A stretch of 64,000 nucleotides of DNA from Streptomyces sp. LX-29 (GTDB lineage: Bacteria; Actinomycetota; Actinomycetes; Streptomycetales; Streptomycetaceae). The notes below the pieces were generated by a model, which worked only from the letters and a program-made list of their open reading frames with translations, made no database searches and was not told the origin of the DNA. The position numbers were made by a program, and so were the translations under genes. The stretch spans positions 6,581,559-6,645,558 of the forward strand of contig NZ_CP089746.1 in the NCBI RefSeq assembly GCF_029541745.1, given 5' to 3'. Shown one piece after another: positions 41,870 through 50,389 of the stretch; positions within the stretch are counted from its first letter, which is position 1, and every line of letters starts with the position of its first letter.

Positions 41870-43144
41870 GTGTCCAGGCTGCGAGCCGAGCGGTTGTACA
41901 AGGTGTTCGGCAGACGACCGGAAGAGGCGGTGAGACGGCTCCAGGACGGGGCCGACCGCGACCAGCTGCGCAACGACGGGACGACCGCAGCCGTGATCGA
42001 CGCGTCGTTCGCCGTCGAGGCCGGCCAGATCTTCGTCGTGATGGGGCTGTCCGGCTCCGGGAAGTCGACCCTGCTGCGCATGCTCAACGGGCTGCTGGAG
42101 CCGACCTCCGGACGTGTGCTCTTCGACGGCCAGGACCTGACCGCGCTCACCCCGCGCGAGCTGCGCCGGGTGCGCTCGCAGAAGATCAGCATGGTCTTCC
42201 AGCACTTCGCGCTCTTCCCCCACCGCAGCGTGTTGGAGAACGCCGGATACGGCCTGGAGGTGCAGGGCGTCCCGCGCGCCGAGCGGGAGCGCCGGGCGGC
42301 CGAGGCGCTCGCCCTGGTCGGCCTCGCCGGCTGGGAGAAGTCCTGGCCCGACGAGCTCTCCGGCGGCATGCAGCAGCGGGTGGGGCTGGCCCGCGCGCTG
42401 GCCACCGACGCCGACCTGCTGCTGATGGACGAGTCCTTCAGCGCCCTGGACCCGCTGATCCGGCGTGACATGCAGGACCAGCTGCTGGAGCTCCAGAAGC
42501 GGCTCAAGAAGACCATCGTCTTCATCACCCACGACCTGAACGAGGCCATGCGGCTGGGCGACCAGATCGCGGTGATGCGGGACGGCCGGATCGTCCAGAC
42601 CGGCTCCGCCGAGGACATCCTCACCACCCCGGCCAACGACTACGTCGCCTCGTTCATCCAGGACGTGGACCGCAGCCGGGTGCTCACCGCTGGAGCGATC
42701 ATGGCCCCGGTGGGGACGGTGCTGGGCACCGCGGCCGACGACGGCACGGAGCTCCGTACGGCCGCCGACGTGCTGGCCGCGACGCCGGCCCGGGTCGCCG
42801 CCGACACCCCGGTCATCGAGCTGTTCACCCCCTGCTCGCGCAGCGCCGTCGCCGTCGCCGTGACGGACGAGGACGGCACCCTCGTCGGAGTGGTCACCCG
42901 CGAGCGGCTGTTCGCGGCGCTGGGCGAGCCGGAACCGGCCGGCGACTCCGAGGCCGAGCCGGCCCCCGCGTCGACCGTTCCCGCCGCGAGGGAGCCGGAG
43001 CGTACGGAGGACACGGAAACGAAGGGCACCGAAACGAAGGCCACGGAAGCGAACGGCACGGAAGCGCGGTTCGCGGCGGCGAAGGGCACGGAAGCCGCCG
43101 GGAGCGCCGGCGACGACGAGGGCAAGGTGATCGCCGGTGCCTAG
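41870..43144 (+). CDS. Glycine betaine/proline ABC transporter ATP-binding protein
   Basis: ProV/OpuAA-type ATPase, 424 residues, powering osmoprotectant uptake. Walker A GLSGSGKST, Q-loop VFQHFALFPHRSV, signature ELSGGMQQRV, Walker B LLLMDESFSALDPL, H-loop FITHDLNE. The N-terminus has the family's extra EAVRRLQDGADRDQLRNDG loop. C-terminal CBS-like region (about 270-370; VLAATPARVAADTPVIELF...VVTRERLFAALG) senses ionic strength in relatives, then a repetitive Thr/Glu/Ala tail. The GTG at 41870 has GAGG at five bases. Overlaps the permease gene by eight bases, so they are translationally coupled. Confidence 0.93.
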   Translation: MSRLRAERLYKVFGRRPEEAVRRLQDGADRDQLRNDGTTAAVIDASFAVEAGQIFVVMGLSGSGKSTLLRMLNGLLEPTSGRVLFDGQDLTALTPRELRRVRSQKISMVFQHFALFPHRSVLENAGYGLEVQGVPRAERERRAAEALALVGLAGWEKSWPDELSGGMQQRVGLARALATDADLLLMDESFSALDPLIRRDMQDQLLELQKRLKKTIVFITHDLNEAMRLGDQIAVMRDGRIVQTGSAEDILTTPANDYVASFIQDVDRSRVLTAGAIMAPVGTVLGTAADDGTELRTAADVLAATPARVAADTPVIELFTPCSRSAVAVAVTDEDGTLVGVVTRERLFAALGEPEPAGDSEAEPAPASTVPAAREPERTEDTETKGTETKATEANGTEARFAAAKGTEAAGSAGDDEGKVIAGA

Positions 43145-45758
43145 GCTCGAACTCGGACGCTGGGTCGAGGACGGCGTGACCTGGCTGCAGGAGCACCTCA
43201 GCTGGCTCTTCGACGTCATCAACTCCGTCCTCACCGGCATGTACGACGGCGTCGACTCGGCCCTCGGCGCGCCCGAACCGCTGCTGATGGCCGGCATCTT
43301 CACGATCGTCGCGCTCTGGCTGCGCGGCCCGGCCGCCGCCGTGCTCGCCTTCGCGGGCTTCGCCCTGGTCGACTCCTTCACGCTCTGGGACGAGGCGATG
43401 GCCACGCTGTCGCTGGTGCTCGTGGCGAGCGTCATCACCATCGCCCTGGCGGTGCCGCTGGGCATCTGGGCGGCCCGCAGCCGCGCGGTCAGCGGACTGC
43501 TGCGGCCGGTGCTCGACGTGATGCAGACGATGCCCGCCTTCGTCTATCTGCTGCCCGGCGTGATGTTCTTCGGCATCGGCATCACCCCCGGCCTGATCGC
43601 CACCATCGTCTTCGCGATGCCGCCCGGCGTGCGCATGACCGAGCTCGGCATCCGCCAGGTCGACGGCGAGCTGGTGGAGGCGGCGCAGGCGTTCGGCACC
43701 AGCCCGCGCGACACCCTGCTCCGGGTCCAGTTGCCGCTCGCCCTGCCCACGATCATGGCCGGAATCAACCAGGTCATCATGCTCGCGCTGTCCATGGTGG
43801 TCATCGCCGGCATGTCGGGCGCCGAGGGCCTCGGCGGGACCGTCTACGCCGCCGTCACCCAGGTCGACGTCGGCGCCGGCGTGGAGAGCGGCCTGGCCGT
43901 GGTGGTCCTGGCCATCTACCTGGACCGCACCACCGGCGCGCTGAACCAGCGGGTCTCCCCGCTCGGCCGCCGAGCCATGGCCAAGGCGGCCGCCTCGATG
44001 CGCGGCGCGCGACTCTGGAACTACCGCCCCGGTACCGCGGTCGCCACGGTCGGCGTGGTCGTCCTCGCGCTCATCGCCGGTGGCATGAACCTCGCCAACT
44101 CCGGCGACACCGAGGACGCGGCGGCGAGCGGCGACGTCGGCCACGGCCGGCAGCTCGACATCGGCTACATCCCGTGGGACGAGGGCATCGCCTCCACCTA
44201 CCTCTGGAAGGAGCTGCTGGAGCAGCGCGGCTACCAGCCGTCCCTCAAGCAGCTCGACGCCGGCCCGCTCTACTCCGGTCTCGCCCGCGGCGACGTCGAC
44301 TTCCAGACGGACGCCTGGCTGCCGACCACCCACCAGAACTACTGGGACAAGTACGGCGACAAGCTGGAGGACCTGGGCTCGTGGTACGGCCCGACGTCGC
44401 TGGAGCTGTCGGTGCCCTCGTATGTGAAGGGGATCGACTCCCTGGAGGACCTGAAGGGGAAGGGGTCCACCTTCAAGGGGAAGATCATCGGCATTGAGGC
44501 CAGCGCCGGGATGATGGGCATCCTGAACGACAAGGTGCTCAAGGAGTACGGGCTGGACGGCGAATACAAGGTGGTGGCGTCGAGCACCTCGTCGATGCTG
44601 GCGGAGCTGGACCGGTCGATCAAGAAGAAGGAGCCGGTCGTCGTCACCCTGTGGTCCCCGCACTGGGCCTACAGCAAGTACGACCTGAAGAAGCTCGGTG
44701 ACCCCAAGGGCGCCTGGGGCAAGGGCGACCGGGTGCACACCATCGCCTCTGACGGCTTCGCCGCCAAGGAGCCGACGGTCGCACGCTGGCTGCGCGACTT
44801 CCGGATGTCCGAGGCGCAGCTCACCGGCCTGGAACAGCGGATCCAGGACGCCGGCAAGGGCAGGGAGCAGCAGGCCGTCCGCGCCTGGTTGAAGGAGCAC
44901 CCCGGCGCCGTGGACAGATGGGCCCCGGTGCCCGGCGGCGCCAAGAAGCAGGGGCGTGACGCGGGCAAGAAGGTGGACCTCGGCTACTTCCCGTGGGACG
45001 AGGCCGTGGCCGCCACCTACCTGTGGCAGAACGTCCTGGAGGACCGCGGCTACAAGCCCTCGGTCAAGCAGCTCGATCCCGGACCGCTCTACACCGCCCT
45101 GGCGCAGGGCCAGATGGACGTCCAGTTCGACTCCTGGCTGCCCACCACCCACAAGCAGTACATGGACAAGTACGGCGACCGCCTCGCCGACCTCGGCTCG
45201 TGGTACGGCCCGACGTCGCTGGAGCTGTCGGTGCCCTCGTATGTGAAGGGGATCGACTCCCTGGAGGACCTGAAGGGCAAGGGGTCCACCTTCAAGGGGA
45301 AGATCATCGGCATCGAGGCCAGCGCCGGGATGATGGGGACCCTGAACGACAAGGTGCTCAAGGAGTACGGGCTGGACGGCGAGTACAAGGTGGTCGCCTC
45401 CAGCACCTCGTCGATGCTGGCGGAGCTGGACCGGTCGATCAAGAAGAAGGAGCCGGTCGTGGTCACCCTGTGGTCCCCGCACTGGGCCTACAGCACGTAC
45501 GACCTCAAGAAGCTCGGTGACCCCAAGGGCGCCTGGGGCCAGGGCGAGAAGATCCACACCGTGGCCAAGAAGGACTTCGCCGAGGACTTCCCCGAGTTCC
45601 ACCGTTGGCTGAAGGACTTCAAGCTGAGCGAGGAGCAGCTCGCCTCCCTGGAGGCAGAGATCCAGAAGGGCGGCAAGGGCAAGGAGAAGGAGTCCGCCCG
45701 CCGCTGGATGGACGCCCACCCGGGCATGGTCGACACCCTGGCGCCGGTGGCGTCCTGA
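43137..45758 (+). CDS. Glycine-betaine ABC permease fused to two substrate-binding domains
   Basis: 873 residues. Residues about 1-320: ProW/OpuAB-type permease with EAA loop (GELVEAAQAFGTSPRDTLLRVQLPLALPTIMAG) and six or so helices. After one more helix (AVATVGVVVLALIAGGM) come two OpuAC-type binding domains, at about 338-605 and 611-873, each with GY(I/F)PWDE, WLPTTH, GSWYGPTSLELSVPSYVKGIDSLEDL, IGIEASAGMMG and VTLWSPHWAYS. Fused single binding domains are known in OpuA; two in series are unusual. The period is 273 codons (819 bases). The second half of each domain (44378-44715 and 45197-45534) is about 97% identical at DNA level, while the first half has diverged, pointing to gene conversion. 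Confidence 0.93.
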   Translation: MPRLELGRWVEDGVTWLQEHLSWLFDVINSVLTGMYDGVDSALGAPEPLLMAGIFTIVALWLRGPAAAVLAFAGFALVDSFTLWDEAMATLSLVLVASVITIALAVPLGIWAARSRAVSGLLRPVLDVMQTMPAFVYLLPGVMFFGIGITPGLIATIVFAMPPGVRMTELGIRQVDGELVEAAQAFGTSPRDTLLRVQLPLALPTIMAGINQVIMLALSMVVIAGMSGAEGLGGTVYAAVTQVDVGAGVESGLAVVVLAIYLDRTTGALNQRVSPLGRRAMAKAAASMRGARLWNYRPGTAVATVGVVVLALIAGGMNLANSGDTEDAAASGDVGHGRQLDIGYIPWDEGIASTYLWKELLEQRGYQPSLKQLDAGPLYSGLARGDVDFQTDAWLPTTHQNYWDKYGDKLEDLGSWYGPTSLELSVPSYVKGIDSLEDLKGKGSTFKGKIIGIEASAGMMGILNDKVLKEYGLDGEYKVVASSTSSMLAELDRSIKKKEPVVVTLWSPHWAYSKYDLKKLGDPKGAWGKGDRVHTIASDGFAAKEPTVARWLRDFRMSEAQLTGLEQRIQDAGKGREQQAVRAWLKEHPGAVDRWAPVPGGAKKQGRDAGKKVDLGYFPWDEAVAATYLWQNVLEDRGYKPSVKQLDPGPLYTALAQGQMDVQFDSWLPTTHKQYMDKYGDRLADLGSWYGPTSLELSVPSYVKGIDSLEDLKGKGSTFKGKIIGIEASAGMMGTLNDKVLKEYGLDGEYKVVASSTSSMLAELDRSIKKKEPVVVTLWSPHWAYSTYDLKKLGDPKGAWGQGEKIHTVAKKDFAEDFPEFHRWLKDFKLSEEQLASLEAEIQKGGKGKEKESARRWMDAHPGMVDTLAPVAS

Positions 45759-45838
45759 CACCCCGCCGGGCCGTCCGCCGGACCGCGCGCCGTCCCGTAC
45801 GGCGGACCCTCCGGCGGGCCGCGTCGGCCCCGTACGAG

Positions 45839-45873
45839 AGCCCCGCCCCCGGCCCCACGCCGGGGGCGGGGCT
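45839..45873 (+). terminator. Terminator after the glycine-betaine operon
   Basis: Perfect 15-bp stem AGCCCCGCCCCCGGC (45839-45853) with GCCGGGGGCGGGGCT (45859-45873). Confidence 0.85.
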
Positions 45874-45966
45874 CCGCGCGTCACCGGCCTGATGGGCCGC
45901 GGCCGCCGGAAGGGGAAAACCGGATGACGGCTGACGCCGCCACCCCGTACCGTCGTATCCGTGAAC

Positions 45967-46083
45967 GCACCTCCCGGTGCGAAGACGACGGTTACTTCGG
46001 CTCTTTTAGGTTCGAATCCTGAGCCGCCCCGCCGCGTGCGGGGCGGAAACGTACCGTCGTCGACTCTTGATCTCGGGAGGCGC
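45967..46083 (+). ncRNA. Y RNA with tRNA-like T-arm (YrlA type)
   Basis: About 117 bases. The ends pair: GCACCTCCCG (45967-45976) with CGGGAGGCGC (46074-46083), nine of ten bases. After an asymmetric internal loop, GACGACGGT (45984-45992) pairs perfectly with ACCGTCGTC (46053-46061). The loop holds GGTGCGAAG on the 5' side and CTTGATC on the 3' side, close to the GGUCCGAAG and CUUGACU strands that Ro60 binds in known Y RNAs. The distal part is a tRNA-like arm: GGCTC (45999-46003), T-stem/loop AGG-TTCGAAT-CCT (46008-46020), GAGCC (46021-46025), then a 9-bp hairpin (46024-46046). Located just upstream of the Ro60 gene, as expected. Promoter tentative: CTGACG, 18 bases, GTATCC. Ends inferred from pairing. 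Confidence 0.8.
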
Positions 46084-46086
46084 GCA

Positions 46087-46178
46087 CGGCACCGGAGCGC
46101 CCGGTGCGCCGGCGGCGGTTACTTCTTCCCGAAGCCCTGTCCGCCGCCTACCGAGACCTCGGGCGCTCCGGTGTGCCG
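46087..46178 (+). ncRNA. Second Y-RNA-like RNA in tandem
   Basis: About 92 bases, four bases after the first. Outer stem: CGGCA+CCGGAGCGCCCG (46087-46103) with CGGGCGCTCCGG (46160-46171), a two-base bulge, and TGCCG (46174-46178). Inner stem: GGCGGCGG (46111-46118) with CCGCCGCC (46141-46148). It aligns with the first RNA along CCCGGTGCG...GGCGGTTACTTC against CCCGGTGCG...GACGGTTACTTC (about 22 of 28 positions). It lacks the tRNA-like arm and ends in a small CTTC-GAAG hairpin, like a shorter Y RNA. It could instead be part of a longer 5' leader of the Ro60 mRNA. Confidence 0.6.
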
Positions 46179-46227
46179 ACGTCGCCTCCCCGCTGCACGG
46201 CCCCGCAGGGGGCGATTCGGGGGAGAA

Positions 46228-47835
46228 ATGAGCAAGTTCAACCGCGGCCGCGCGAAGACGCCCGGCGCGAGCACCGTCACCTACGAGGGCGGCGCCGCCG
46301 TCACCCGCGACCGCCGCTCCGAGCTGGTGCTGCTCGCCGTGGTCAACATGGTCGGCGAGCAGACCTTCTACGAGACGGCCGACGAGCGCGACGACCGCTT
46401 CCGCACCCTGGTGCACGAGGTCGCCGTCGAGGACGGCGACTGGACCGCCCGCTTCGTCGGCTGGCTGCGCGGCGAGGCCCAGATGCGCTCCGCGTCGCTG
46501 GTCGCCGCCGCCGAGGCCGTGTTCGCACGCGTGGCGGCCGGGCTGCACGGCGACAACCGCCGCATCATCGACGCCGCGTGCCAGCGCGCCGACGAGCCCG
46601 GCGAACTGCTCGCCTACTGGATCGGCCGGCACGGCCGTGCGGTGCCCAAGCCCGTCAAGCGCGGCCTCGCCGACGCCGTCCGCCGGCTCTACACCGAGCG
46701 GTCGCTGCTGAAGTACGACACCGCCAGCCACGGCTTCCGCTTCGCCGACGTCCTGGAGCTGGTGCACGCCGCGCCCCACCCGGACAAGCCATGGCAGGGC
46801 GAGCTGTTCCGGCACGCTCTGGATCGGCGGCACGGACGGGACACGACCCCGCCGGAGCCGCTGCGCACCCTGCGCGCCCGCGCGGAGCTCATGGCCCTGC
46901 CGGTGGCGGAGCGGCGCCCGGTACTGGAGCGGCCGGACGCCACCGAGCGGCTGGCGCGCGCCGGCATGACCTGGGAGGCGCTGGCGGGTTGGCTCCAGGG
47001 GCCGATGGACGCCACCGCCTGGCAGGCCGTGCTCCCCTCCATGGGCTACATGGCGGCCCTCCGCAACCTGCGCAACCTGGACGAGGCCGGGGTGCCGGAC
47101 GCGGTCGCCGAGCGGCTCGCCGCGCGCCTGGCCGACCCGGACGAGGTCGCCCGGTCCCGGCAGTTCCCGTACCGCTTCCTCTCCGCCTACCGGGCCGCGC
47201 CGTCGCAGCGCTGGGGCCACGCCCTGGACCGCGCGCTGACGGCGGCCACCGGCCACATCCCGGAGCTGCCGGGCAGGACCCTGGTCCTGGTCGACACCTC
47301 CGGCTCCATGACGTGCCGAGTCTCCGCGCGATCGGAGATGCGCCACGTGGACGTCGGCGCCCTCTTCGGGGTCGCTCTCGCCCACCGCGGCTGCGCCGTC
47401 GACCTGGTGGGCTTCGCCTCCAAGCACTTCACCCACCGGCTGAAGCCGCGGGGAGGCTCGGTGCTGCGCGACATCGAGGCGTTCTGCGCGCGGATCGGCG
47501 AGGTCGGACATGGCACCGAGACCGTCGCCGCGCTGCGCGCCGCCTACGACGGGCACGACCGGGTCGTCATCGTCTCCGACATGCAGGCGTTCACCGACTG
47601 GAGCGGTGGGCGCTCCCACGCGGTCTCGGACGCGATCCCGGCCCACGTCCCGATGTTCGGCGTCAACACCACGGGCTACGCGCCCGCGTCGATCGACACC
47701 ACGCGGTCCCATCGCTACGAGATCGGCGGCTTCAGCGACAAGCTGTTCACCATGGTGGGGATGTTGTCGGAGGGTGGCGGCCGGGCCGCCTGGCCGTGGG
47801 AGGAGCCGCCCGCCGGGGCCACTGTCGCCCCGTAG
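46228..47835 (+). CDS. rsr: Ro60 / TROVE-domain RNA-binding protein (Rsr)
   Basis: 535 residues. The TROVE HEAT-repeat ring (about 1-345: KTPGASTVTYEGGAAVTRDRRSELVLLAVVNMVGEQTFYETADERDDRF...WIGRHGRAVPKPVKRGLADAVRRLYTERSLLKYD) binds ends of misfolded RNA in its hole and Y RNA on its outside. The C-terminal von Willebrand A domain carries the MIDAS metal motif DTSGSM (Asp about 356) and VIVSDMQAF. Bacterial Ro60 works in stress RNA decay and rRNA maturation with PNPase, tethered by a Y RNA. The ATG at 46228 is five bases after GGGGGAG; the frame is open 89 codons further up, through the Y-RNA genes, but that is not coding. Monocistronic apart from the RNAs. Confidence 0.95.
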   Translation: MSKFNRGRAKTPGASTVTYEGGAAVTRDRRSELVLLAVVNMVGEQTFYETADERDDRFRTLVHEVAVEDGDWTARFVGWLRGEAQMRSASLVAAAEAVFARVAAGLHGDNRRIIDAACQRADEPGELLAYWIGRHGRAVPKPVKRGLADAVRRLYTERSLLKYDTASHGFRFADVLELVHAAPHPDKPWQGELFRHALDRRHGRDTTPPEPLRTLRARAELMALPVAERRPVLERPDATERLARAGMTWEALAGWLQGPMDATAWQAVLPSMGYMAALRNLRNLDEAGVPDAVAERLAARLADPDEVARSRQFPYRFLSAYRAAPSQRWGHALDRALTAATGHIPELPGRTLVLVDTSGSMTCRVSARSEMRHVDVGALFGVALAHRGCAVDLVGFASKHFTHRLKPRGGSVLRDIEAFCARIGEVGHGTETVAALRAAYDGHDRVVIVSDMQAFTDWSGGRSHAVSDAIPAHVPMFGVNTTGYAPASIDTTRSHRYEIGGFSDKLFTMVGMLSEGGGRAAWPWEEPPAGATVAP

Positions 47836-47878
47836 CCGAGGGGCCGGGGGCCCGATGTGCCGACGGCACGCGGCGCCG

Positions 47879-47884
47879 TACGGT
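47879..47884 (+). promoter_or_regulatory. -10 box of a leaderless gene
   Basis: TACGGT, six bases, ATG at 47891; no ribosome site. Confidence 0.5.
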
Positions 47885-47890
47885 GGGGCG

Positions 47891-48631
47891 ATGACCGGTC
47901 ACACTCCCGTACGGCGCGTGGTGTCCCTCGTCCCCTCGCTCACTGAGGCCGTGGCGGCCAGCGCGCCGGAGGCGTTGGTCGGGGTGACCGACTGGTGCAG
48001 TCATCCGGCCGAGCTCCGCGCGGAGCGCATCGGCGGGACCAAGAACCCCGACACCGCGCGGATCGCCGAGCTCGCGCCCGACCTCGTCATCGCCAACGAG
48101 GAGGAGAACCGCGAGCCCGACCTGGCGGCGCTCCGCGCGGCCGGGCTCGAGGTGCTCGTCACCGAGGTCCGCACCCTGGAGCAGGCGTTCCAGGAGCTGG
48201 AGCGGGTGCTGGTGCGCGGCTGCGGGCTGCCCCGCCCCGACTGGCTGGACGCCGCGCGGGCGGCGTGGCGCGAGGTGCGGCCTGGCGCCGCGCCCGCGCG
48301 GAGCGCCGTCGTGCCGGTGTGGCGCCGGCCCTGGATGGTGCTCGGCCGGGACACCTTCGCCGGCGATCTGCTGGCTCGTCTCGGCGTGGAGCACCTCTAC
48401 CGTGACCACGCCGAGCGCTATCCGCGTGTCCCGCTCGACGAGCTGAACGCGGCCGGGGCCGATCTGGTGGTGCTCCCCGACGAGCCGTACCGGTTCACCG
48501 CCGACGACGGCCCGGAGGCGTTCCCCGGAGTACCCGCCGCCCTCGTCAGCGGCCGCCATCTCACCTGGTACGGGCCGTCGTTGGTGGAGGCGCCGCGTGT
48601 CCTCGGCGCGGCCCTGGCAGCGGCGCGCTGA
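47891..48631 (+). CDS. BtuF-like helical-backbone binding protein lacking a signal peptide
   Basis: 246 residues. RRVVSLVPSLTEAVAASAPEALVGVTDWCSHPAELR, TKNPDTARIAELAPDLVIANEEENREPDLAALRAAGLEVLVTEVRTLEQAFQEL and LGVEHLYRDHAERYPRVPLDELNAAGADLVVLPDEPYRF are the two lobes and backbone helix of the family that binds cobalamin or siderophore iron. No signal peptide or lipobox is seen before the first strand, and the start is fixed by the promoter at six bases, so the protein looks cytoplasmic. Ligand unknown. The last codons and stop are included in a 247-bp tandem duplication (48614-49112). Confidence 0.85.
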   Translation: MTGHTPVRRVVSLVPSLTEAVAASAPEALVGVTDWCSHPAELRAERIGGTKNPDTARIAELAPDLVIANEEENREPDLAALRAAGLEVLVTEVRTLEQAFQELERVLVRGCGLPRPDWLDAARAAWREVRPGAAPARSAVVPVWRRPWMVLGRDTFAGDLLARLGVEHLYRDHAERYPRVPLDELNAAGADLVVLPDEPYRFTADDGPEAFPGVPAALVSGRHLTWYGPSLVEAPRVLGAALAAAR

Positions 48632-49112
48632 GCACGCCGGCCGAGGCGGACGCGCCGGCCGCGGGGGACGCGGTGGCCGCGACCGGCGCGGTGGACGCGG
48701 GGGCGGGGGCGGATGCGGAGGACCGGGCGGGTGCGGGATCGTGCTCGTGGTCGGGCGCGGCGCCCCGCGCGGGGGCTGTGTTCAGCCTCGGGTGCGGGCG
48801 GCGCCCACGGGCTCGGGTCGGGGAGCCCCGGCGGCGGGCCCGGGCGGAGTCGTCGTGGCCCTGGCAGCGGCGCGCTGAGCACGCCGGCCGAGGCGGACGC
48901 GCCGGCCGCGGGGGACGCGCTGGCCGCGGCGGGCGCGGTGGACGCGGGGGCGGGGGCGGGGGCGGATGCGGAGGACCGGGCGGGTGCGGGATCGTGCTCG
49001 TGGTCGGGCGCGGCGTCCCGCGCGGGGGCTGTGTTCAGCCTCGGGTGTGGGCGGCGCCCACGGGCTCGGGTCGGGGAGCCCCGGCGGCGGGCCCGGGCGG
49101 AATCGTCGCGGC
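48614..49112. repeat. ~250-bp tandem duplication across two convergent gene ends
   Basis: CTGGCAGCGGCGCGCTGAGC starts at 48614 and again at 48861 (247 bases apart). The second copy differs by a 6-base GGGGGC expansion and scattered changes. The unit spans the 3' end of the binding-protein gene, the intergenic DNA and the 3' end of the convergent TDT transporter gene, so each gene end exists twice; the transporter now ends in the copy at 49035. Confidence 0.9.
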
Positions 49113-50333
49113 CGCGGGGTCGGGCTGCGGCGCCGCAGAGCCCGCCCCGGGCTCGGCCTCCACAGTGGTGTCCCCGCGCTCTGGCGGAGTCGTCGCGGCG
49201 CCGGGGGCGCCTCCCGGAGCGAGCAGCGTGCCGCGAGCGAGCCCGAGCCCCGTACGGACGGCCACCATCGCCCAGGCGGCCAGCAGCAGGCCGTAGAGCC
49301 CCACGGCCAGCCAGCCCACCGCGTGCACTCCGGTGTGCCGGGCGAGGCCCGCCGCGCCGGTCACGCAGGTGCCGACCGGGAAGGTGAAGCCCCACCAGGT
49401 CATCGCGAACGGCATCCCGCGCCGCACGGCCCGCACCACCAGCGCACCGGCCAGCGCCAGCCACAGCAGCGCGAAGCCCAGCACGGGCGCGCCGTACGCC
49501 ACCGAGGCGTAGGCGGCGTACGAGCCGAAGGGCGTGCCGTGTACAGCGTCGGCCAGTTGGGCGCCGGCCGTGGTGGACTGCCCGAGCGGCCCCAGGACGA
49601 GGAACAGGGCGGGGGAGAGGACCAGGGGCAGCGGGCCGCGGTGCACCAGGCGCGCGAAGACGGCGGGCAGGATCAGCAGCGTCGCCAGCAGGCTCATCCC
49701 GAACATCGCGCAGCAGCCCAGCAACAGCGCCGAACGCCCCTGTCCCGGCGGGAGGTGCGCCGCCAGCGCGGGGCCGGTCGCGGCCGCCACCATGGGCGCC
49801 ACGACGGGCAGCAGCCACACCGGAGAGGCGTCGCCGGGAGCGATCCGGTGCCGGGCGATCATCAGATACGGAACGCCGACCGCCGCCACCAGGCCGGTCA
49901 GCGACCCGGCCGACCAGAGCACCGCACCGGCCGTGACGGCCGCCGAGGGGCCGAGGACGTCCCCGCCCACGGCGAGCGCACCCGCGCCGACCGCGAGCAG
50001 CGCCATCGGCGGGCACCCGTAGAAGGGCGCGATCGTCGGATCGAGCAGATGGGCCCGCGCCTGGTCGCGATGGCGCAGCCAGTGCGCCGCCCGCGCGGCG
50101 AGCAGCACCAGCAGCGCGAGCGCGGAGAGCGCCCAGACGGCGACGAACACCGGCTCCGCGCGGGGCACGCGGACCGGCAGCGCCCCCCCGGCGTTCGCCA
50201 CGATCGCCGTGCCCATGACCACCGCGTACCAGTTCGGCCCGAGATGGCGTACGGACGCCCGCGGGCGGTGCCGGCGGGCGGGGGCGGTGCGGGTGGTGCG
50301 GGGCAGGGCGCCTGGAGGCGCGAGGACGCTCAT
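49035..50333 (-). CDS. TDT/SLAC1-family membrane transporter (TehA-like)
   Basis: 432 residues with about ten transmembrane helices: LGPNWYAVVMGTAIVANAGG opens the domain (GPNWYA/GTGI-type signature), PFYGCPPMALLAVGAGALAVGGD, PVGTCVTGAAGLARHTG near the end. The family includes malate/sulfite efflux (Ssu1, Mae1), TehA and SLAC1 anion channels. A C-terminal tail of about 55 residues is Pro/Ala/Gly-rich and lies partly in duplicated DNA. The start is uncertain: the ATG at 50333 begins MSVLAPPG; a GTG at 50390 would add 19 residues. Divergent from a LysR regulator with a shared operator. Confidence 0.88.
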   Translation of the reverse strand: MSVLAPPGALPRTTRTAPARRHRPRASVRHLGPNWYAVVMGTAIVANAGGALPVRVPRAEPVFVAVWALSALALLVLLAARAAHWLRHRDQARAHLLDPTIAPFYGCPPMALLAVGAGALAVGGDVLGPSAAVTAGAVLWSAGSLTGLVAAVGVPYLMIARHRIAPGDASPVWLLPVVAPMVAAATGPALAAHLPPGQGRSALLLGCCAMFGMSLLATLLILPAVFARLVHRGPLPLVLSPALFLVLGPLGQSTTAGAQLADAVHGTPFGSYAAYASVAYGAPVLGFALLWLALAGALVVRAVRRGMPFAMTWWGFTFPVGTCVTGAAGLARHTGVHAVGWLAVGLYGLLLAAWAMVAVRTGLGLARGTLLAPGGAPGAATTPPERGDTTVEAEPGAGSAAPQPDPAAATIPPGPAAGAPRPEPVGAAHTRG

Positions 50334-50389
50334 GCTCCCACCCTGCTCGGCGCCCGCCCCCGCCACCAGGGACGACGGTTCTATGGGCA

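Noticed and set aside
45999..46025. A tRNA gene, because of the GGTTCGAATCC T-loop
   Set aside because: There is no anticodon arm or full acceptor stem; the T-arm is part of a longer RNA with Y-RNA pairing.
45961..46227. N-terminal extension of Ro60 through the upstream open frame
   Set aside because: The ATG at 46228 has a good ribosome site and starts the TROVE sequence; the upstream stretch is better explained by structured RNA.
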